Assembly: GCA_934501435.1 (NCBI GenBank)
Contig: CAKSTW010000012.1
Coordinates: forward strand, 1 to 9,439
Length of the DNA stretch: 9,439 bases
Direction of reading: 5' to 3'
Source of the DNA: an uncultured Eubacteriales bacterium
GTDB taxonomy: Bacteria; Bacillota; Clostridia; Oscillospirales; UBA644
The position numbers and the translations under genes were made by a program. Positions 5,621-9,439 of the stretch are shown in pieces. The notes under the pieces are model-generated. The model saw nothing but the letters and a program-made list of their open reading frames with translations, had not been told where the DNA came from and searched no databases. The stretch's first letter is position 1, and every line of letters starts with the position of its first letter.

Positions 5621-7351
5621 ATGAAGATAGTTCTGTCAGCCTTAAATAGCAAATTCGTTCACACTTCCCTTGCGCTGCGCTCCATTGCGGCGTATTCAAA
5701 AAAATACGGCGCGGAAGTTGAAATTTCGGAATATACGATAAACAACGAAACCGAAAAGGTCGTCGCCGATCTTTACCTTAAAGATGCGGATATATACGGG
5801 TTTTCCCTTTATGTTTTCAATAAGGAGGAGACCCTCGGCGTAATTTCCGACTTAAAAAAACTGCGTCCCGGAGCGATAATTTTCTGCGGAGGGCCCGAAG
5901 CGTCGGAAAACTGCAAAGAACTGCTTTCGGAATGTCCGTCGATAGATTTTCTTCTGCGCGGAGAGGGCGAAAAAACCGACCTTATGTTTTTTAAGACGGC
6001 GAAAAAGGCGAAGTGCGACCCCGAAAAGATAAAAAGCGCAATGCCTCTTTCTGCGGCGTTTATAAAAGACGGCGAATATGTCGAAACCGAAAAAATGCCG
6101 CTTATAGAAGACCTCGATGATATTCCTTTTCCGTATACGCACGACGAACTCTGCGCGCTGAAAGACAGAATACTTTATTACGAGGGGTCAAGGGGCTGTC
6201 CTTTTTCCTGTTCCTATTGTATGTCGTCGCTCGATAAAAAAGTACGCGTCTTTTCGGTCGAAAGGGTCAAAAGCGATATCGACGAATTCCTTTCAGCAGA
6301 GGTAAGACTTGTCAAATTCGTCGACAGGACTTTCAACTTCGACAGAAAGAGGACCTACGACCTGCTTTCCTATATAATGGAGAGGGACAACGGCATTACC
6401 GAATTTCATTTTGAAATCTCGCTCTGGCTTCTCGACGACAAAACCGTTTCTCTTCTCGGGAACGCAAGAGAGGGGCTTTTCCGTTTTGAAATCGGAATTC
6501 AGACGGGAAACAAAAAGACTCTTGAGGCGATAAACCGCAGGGCGGACGTCTTCGACCATGCCGACATTTTCGAAAGGCTGAAAAAGACGAAAGTCCACCT
6601 CCACACCGACCTTATCGCGGGGCTTCCCTACGAAGATATCGGGAGTTTTCTCACGTCGCTTGACAGAGCCTATCTTCTCGGCGGCGACTGTCTGCAGCTC
6701 GGATTTCTCAAAGTTCTGCACGGCACCGAAATTTCGGCAAGACCCGAATTTGAGATAACGACGACCGACCGCGCGCCTTACGAAATACTGAAAACAAAAT
6801 GGCTTTCCTACGGAGATATCCTGACCTTAAAAAAAGCCGAAAATATCCTTGAGGTACTTTATAACGGCGGGCTTATGAAAAACGCTTTCGACTTCGCCGC
6901 AAGAGAAATTTTTTCGGGCAAAGTTTCTTCCCTTTTGCTTTTCCTTTCCGATAAGAGCGACAAGACGGGATTTTTCGACGTTCCGAGAAAGCCGAGGGAC
7001 ATTTTCGCGTTTTTTGCAGGCTGCTTTTCAAAGGAAGAATACCCCGAACTCTTTGAAAAACTTGCGTTCGATTATTTCACCGCGGACCTTTATTCGGGCG
7101 AAGAAACGTTCCTGCCGTCGCGCCCCGACATAAAAAAGGCGCAGGCGCTGCTGCATTTTCCGGAAGAAATAACAAAAAGGCTCGACAAAAACGCCGCCGG
7201 GCTTTTCCGAAAAAAAGAGCCGAAAAAGTGGCTGAGAAATACGAAAGTCGTCCGCATTTCCGGCAAGGACACCGTTTTTATGCACCTGCCGCGCGCGGTC
7301 TTTTTTGAAATTGACAAAGAACTTGAAGAGAAAATCAACAGTCTTATATAA
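5621..7351 (+). CDS. B12-binding-domain radical SAM protein with DUF4080-like C-terminus
   Basis: This 576-residue protein is a radical SAM enzyme of unknown substrate. Residues 1 to about 125 look like the cobalamin-binding Rossmann-like domain of class B radical SAM proteins (YGFSLYVFNKEE at 59-70, FCGGPEAS at 88-95, LLRGEGE at 111-117). No DxHxxG cobalt-ligand motif is seen, as is common in this class. The radical SAM core begins near 185 with EGSRGCPFSCSYC, whose Cys193, Cys197 and Cys200 should bind the 4Fe-4S cluster. FRFEIGIQTGN (287-297) and TDLIAGLPYED (329-339) are typical later core strands. Residues of about 360-570 match the general form of the DUF4080 extension often found on such proteins. 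The start is supported by GGAG 6 nt upstream. The gene has its own promoter and no co-transcribed partner. Binding of B12 and the reaction are inferred; methyl transfer is only one option. Confidence 0.88.
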   Translation: MKIVLSALNSKFVHTSLALRSIAAYSKKYGAEVEISEYTINNETEKVVADLYLKDADIYGFSLYVFNKEETLGVISDLKKLRPGAIIFCGGPEASENCKELLSECPSIDFLLRGEGEKTDLMFFKTAKKAKCDPEKIKSAMPLSAAFIKDGEYVETEKMPLIEDLDDIPFPYTHDELCALKDRILYYEGSRGCPFSCSYCMSSLDKKVRVFSVERVKSDIDEFLSAEVRLVKFVDRTFNFDRKRTYDLLSYIMERDNGITEFHFEISLWLLDDKTVSLLGNAREGLFRFEIGIQTGNKKTLEAINRRADVFDHADIFERLKKTKVHLHTDLIAGLPYEDIGSFLTSLDRAYLLGGDCLQLGFLKVLHGTEISARPEFEITTTDRAPYEILKTKWLSYGDILTLKKAENILEVLYNGGLMKNAFDFAAREIFSGKVSSLLLFLSDKSDKTGFFDVPRKPRDIFAFFAGCFSKEEYPELFEKLAFDYFTADLYSGEETFLPSRPDIKKAQALLHFPEEITKRLDKNAAGLFRKKEPKKWLRNTKVVRISGKDTVFMHLPRAVFFEIDKELEEKINSLI

Positions 7352-7353
7352 AG

Positions 7354-7390
7354 AAAGTGCGCCTCGCTTGATTGCTTGGCACACTTTTTT
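7354..7390. terminator. Shared convergent terminator of the radical SAM gene and the VanW operon
   Basis: AAAGTGCGCC (7354-7363) and GGCACACTTT (7378-7387) form a 10-bp stem with a 14-nt loop. As plus-strand RNA the stem has one C-A mismatch but runs into TTTTTT (7385-7390). As minus-strand RNA the same position is a G-U pair, making the stem stronger, but the T-tract after it (TTTCTTT) is interrupted. The hairpin fills the 37 nt between the two stop codons; its 3' edge overlaps two bases of the VanW stop codon. Confidence 0.8.
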
Positions 7391-8213
7391 ATATTCTTAT
7401 AAGTTCTTTCGGAATAAGCCCGGGATCATACATAACTTTTGAATGATTGTCGAGAATAAGTTCCTTTTTAAGGATTTTCCCCGTCGCTTTTTCTATCGTA
7501 TTCCTGTAAATTTTCGAAATACGGTAATAGCTGTCTTTTTCTTTTCTGAAATGATGGTCTTCCTCGACAAGTTCATAACGCCACGGATATTCACTTTCAC
7601 TCCGGACTTCTCCGCAAAGGTTTTCGCTCTCACATTGAAGCAAAAGCTGAACAGATTGGTCTGTATCATTGCGAAAGCGGTAATCCATATAATTATAGCA
7701 AACCGAAGTCCCCGCACTGAAAGGAACCCTTTTTCCTTCGTCCGGGGCAAGGGCGTCGGAGTGACTGTGAAATTCGGTAACAGTCATCGGAGTATGGAGA
7801 ATAAGAAGATGCAGGGTATTTGCAAGGTTACAGAGTCCGCCGCCGAGACCGGCGACAACTTTTCTGGAAGTTATGACCCTCCCGTTTTTGTAGCCTTTCT
7901 TTTTTGTGATTTTACCCACCGTTTTCCAAAAAGAAAAACTTTCGCCGGGACGGATAATGATCCCGTTAATCTTCCCCGAAGCAATGGCGATGTTTTCCGC
8001 CTTATTGTATTGCAGGACAGGGTCTATGCCGGGGCCTTTTTTTATCATATTAGAACTGTGGGTCGTCACAACAACCGGGAGTTTTTCAGATGAAAAAGTG
8101 TTTGAAAACTTTTCTTTTGAGCACAAATTTTCAATGTGGCGGCGAAGAACTTCTTTATTCGAAGATATTCTGAAAAAGAGCGGATTCATATCGCAAAAAA
8201 GTTTTCTGCTCAT
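7389..8213 (-). CDS. VanW-family protein
   Basis: This is a 274-residue member of the VanW family (Pfam PF04294), about the length of the VanW protein encoded in VanB-type vancomycin-resistance clusters. The conserved block runs from about 87 to 180: RPGESFSFWKTVG (88-100), VAGLGGGLCNLANTLH (120-135), FHSHSDA (148-154) and GTSVCYNYMDYRFRN (168-182). The biochemical role of VanW is not established, even in resistance operons. No signal peptide or membrane segment is visible, and there are no G5, peptidoglycan-binding or YkuD domains of the kind found on larger VanW proteins. The ATG overlaps the stop codon of the upstream yqeG gene by 4 nt (ATGA), with AAAGGAG (8230-8224) 10 nt before it, so it is translationally coupled as the last gene of the operon. 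No vanR, vanS, vanH, ligase or vanX gene lies in the window, so resistance should not be inferred. Confidence 0.9.
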   Translation of the reverse strand: MSRKLFCDMNPLFFRISSNKEVLRRHIENLCSKEKFSNTFSSEKLPVVVTTHSSNMIKKGPGIDPVLQYNKAENIAIASGKINGIIIRPGESFSFWKTVGKITKKKGYKNGRVITSRKVVAGLGGGLCNLANTLHLLILHTPMTVTEFHSHSDALAPDEGKRVPFSAGTSVCYNYMDYRFRNDTDQSVQLLLQCESENLCGEVRSESEYPWRYELVEEDHHFRKEKDSYYRISKIYRNTIEKATGKILKKELILDNHSKVMYDPGLIPKELIRI

Positions 8214-8752
8214 TTTTCCGATTCTCCTTTCAGTATATTTCCGAAACGGTTTCGATATTTTTTGTTTCTTCTGTAAAAAGCAAGGATAAGCATTTCAAGA
8301 TAGCGTTTTTTTCCGATTTTCTTTTCCTCGGGCAAACGTATAAAATGCACAAGGATATTCGGAAGCCCGCACCTGTTCGCTCCTACGGTATCGACAAACA
8401 TCTGATCGCCGATATAAACAATTTCTTTTTTATTCAAACCGAGAGTTTCAACGGCTTGAAGATACGCCCGTGATTCCGGCTTTGAAGCATTGCAGATATA
8501 CGGAACGTCAATGTTTTTCACGAACCGCAAAACACGCTCTTCATCATTGTTTGAAAGAAGCAGCGTCCTGAATCCCATATTTTTAAGATCATCAAAAAAC
8601 GCGTCGACCTCGGGGGTTGAATCATCTCCGTGATGAACAAGCGTATTGTCAATATCAAAAATCAGCCCACGGTATCCGTTGTCGTAAAGTTTTCCGAAAT
8701 CTATTGAAAATACGGAGGGTGCATAACCGTAAGGATAAAATTTTTCAAGCAT
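8210..8752 (-). CDS. yqeG: YqeG-family HAD (type IIIA) phosphatase
   Basis: This 180-residue protein is a cap-less HAD-superfamily phosphatase of the YqeG group, predicted to hydrolyse a phosphomonoester in the cytosol. Motifs are in order: DIDNT (33-37, nucleophile Asp33 and acid/base Asp35), SNN (67-69), KP (91-92) and IGDQMFVD (114-121, metal-binding Asp116 and Asp121). The N-terminal LEKFYPYGYAPSVFSIDF and the spacing of the motifs fit YqeG rather than other HAD families. The family is distantly related to yeast Gep4 (phosphatidylglycerophosphate phosphatase), but the bacterial substrate is not settled, and I do not assign one. The ATG follows the preceding stop codon after 1 nt, with GGAG (8763-8760) inside the upstream gene, and the end overlaps the VanW gene by 4 nt. 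All three genes are thus tightly coupled. The basic tail (about 147-180: GKKR, RRNKKYRNR) could contact membrane or RNA; this is inference. Confidence 0.92.
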   Translation of the reverse strand: MLEKFYPYGYAPSVFSIDFGKLYDNGYRGLIFDIDNTLVHHGDDSTPEVDAFFDDLKNMGFRTLLLSNNDEERVLRFVKNIDVPYICNASKPESRAYLQAVETLGLNKKEIVYIGDQMFVDTVGANRCGLPNILVHFIRLPEEKKIGKKRYLEMLILAFYRRNKKYRNRFGNILKGESEK

Positions 8753-8753
8753 A

Positions 8754-9434
8754 TTATTTCTCCATATAATCGAGAACGGCTTTTATCTGTTCGGGAAAAG
8801 AATTCCCGAATTTATGCTCGAAAAAAGCCCCGCCTATGGTAAACGACCATGGATTACATTCTTTTATTTCATCAAGTCTTTCAAAGCTGTTTACGCTGCC
8901 CGCAAGACAAACGGGAGCCGAAAGTCCGGAAACAAATTCCCGATTGAGACCGGCGGCGTCGCCGACATAGCGATAACCGAGAAGATCGATCCCGTAAACA
9001 CCTTTTTCTATGTAACCGCGGGCCTCTTTCAACATTTCCTGCGCAGTTCCGTGAAGAACAGAAGGCCTGTCCGTAATCCGCCCGACAAACGGAGCGTACA
9101 TAAGTCCGTTTTCTTTGCAGAATTCGTTCACGGAATCGAAAAATGCCGTGCCCATAAGGATGTCGCAGCCGCATTCGGCAGCTTTTTTTGCACCTGCCAG
9201 ACTTTCTTTTTCAGTATAGGTAACAGCCTCCAAAGCTGTCGTTTTTCCCAATTCTTTCATATATGAAAACAAAGTTTTCATTTCTGAAAGAGGAAGCGGT
9301 CCTTCTTTCATTCCCCATATACGGACAGGCAGATCTTTGCAGAGTTCAAACACCTCGGCGGCATTTATTGATGTGTGATAAAGAAGCAATAGAAGTGTAA
9401 AAAATTTTGCCGTTCCTATCCGGCACTTGCGCAT
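8754..9434 (-). CDS. Putative phosphate-binding TIM-barrel protein (family not recognised)
   Basis: I do not recognise a named family. The 226 residues read as alternating beta strands and helices with eight hydrophobic strands: around 11-18 (FFTLLLLL), 37-42 (VRIWGM), 66-71 (TALEAV), 91-95 (DILMG), 112-119 (MYAPFVGR), 148-153 (GIDLLG), 174-180 (PVCLAGS) and 197-203 (SFTIGGA). AGS after strand 7 and GGA after strand 8 are where HisA/TrpF/NanE-like barrels bind a substrate phosphate. A sugar- or metabolite-phosphate enzyme is therefore plausible but not shown. The hydrophobic N-terminus resembles a signal peptide, but it is needed as strand 1 to complete the barrel. The chosen ATG is 5 nt from the window edge, so no ribosome binding site can be seen and the true start may lie upstream. 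It is the first visible gene of the yqeG-VanW operon and ends 1 nt before yqeG. Confidence 0.6.
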   Translation of the reverse strand: MRKCRIGTAKFFTLLLLLYHTSINAAEVFELCKDLPVRIWGMKEGPLPLSEMKTLFSYMKELGKTTALEAVTYTEKESLAGAKKAAECGCDILMGTAFFDSVNEFCKENGLMYAPFVGRITDRPSVLHGTAQEMLKEARGYIEKGVYGIDLLGYRYVGDAAGLNREFVSGLSAPVCLAGSVNSFERLDEIKECNPWSFTIGGAFFEHKFGNSFPEQIKAVLDYMEK

Positions 9435-9439
9435 TGTGT

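Noticed and set aside
7389..9434. A vancomycin-resistance locus.
   Set aside because: Only a VanW-family gene is present; no ligase, dehydrogenase, dipeptidase or two-component genes are visible, and VanW homologs are common outside resistance clusters.
1..9439. Mobile element, CRISPR array, tRNA or phage remnant.
   Set aside because: I found no transposase-like or integrase-like protein, no regularly spaced direct repeats, no tRNA-like cloverleaf and no flanking terminal repeats.

Overview
The window looks like an ordinary chromosomal segment of a Bacillota bacterium, most likely an anaerobic Clostridia-type lineage. The reasons are AGGAG-type ribosome binding sites, sigma-A-like promoters with extended -10 boxes, short Rho-independent terminators, and the gene families present (YqeG-type HAD phosphatase, VanW, Ig-like lipoprotein, B12-binding/DUF4080-type radical SAM protein). 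I see no transposase, integrase, phage gene, tRNA, rRNA or CRISPR array.

Layout from left to right. At 1-77 a consensus promoter points left, off the window. At 159-2857 lies a minus-strand operon, asnS (asparaginyl-tRNA synthetase) followed by a subgroup-Ic-type aspartate aminotransferase, with its own promoter at 2901-2929 and a terminator at 124-149. At 3017-5468 is a second minus-strand operon: a 669-residue lipoprotein built of bacterial Ig-like (Big2) repeats, then dut (dUTPase) one base after the lipoprotein stop codon, closed by a 12-bp terminator hairpin. At 5469-5620 two back-to-back promoters separate this operon from a plus-strand radical SAM gene (5621-7351). That gene converges on a third minus-strand operon across a shared terminator at 7354-7390. 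The third operon (9434 to 7389, its upstream end outside or at the window edge) encodes an unrecognised phosphate-binding TIM-barrel-like protein, a YqeG-family HAD phosphatase and a VanW-family protein, with junctions of 1 nt and a 4-nt overlap.

How the genes work together. asnS and the aminotransferase both concern aspartate and asparagine, and recall the aspB-asnS pair of Bacillus subtilis, although the aminotransferase here belongs to a different subgroup. dut sanitises the nucleotide pool, and its tight coupling to a surface lipoprotein has no obvious functional logic. The TIM barrel-phosphatase-VanW set is the least explained part: three coupled genes, two with phosphate-related folds and one from a family of unknown biochemical function. 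The four promoters I can read all have 17-nt spacers and a TGN-extended -10 box. No clearly new system is demonstrated; the best leads are the third operon and the lipoprotein-dut coupling.
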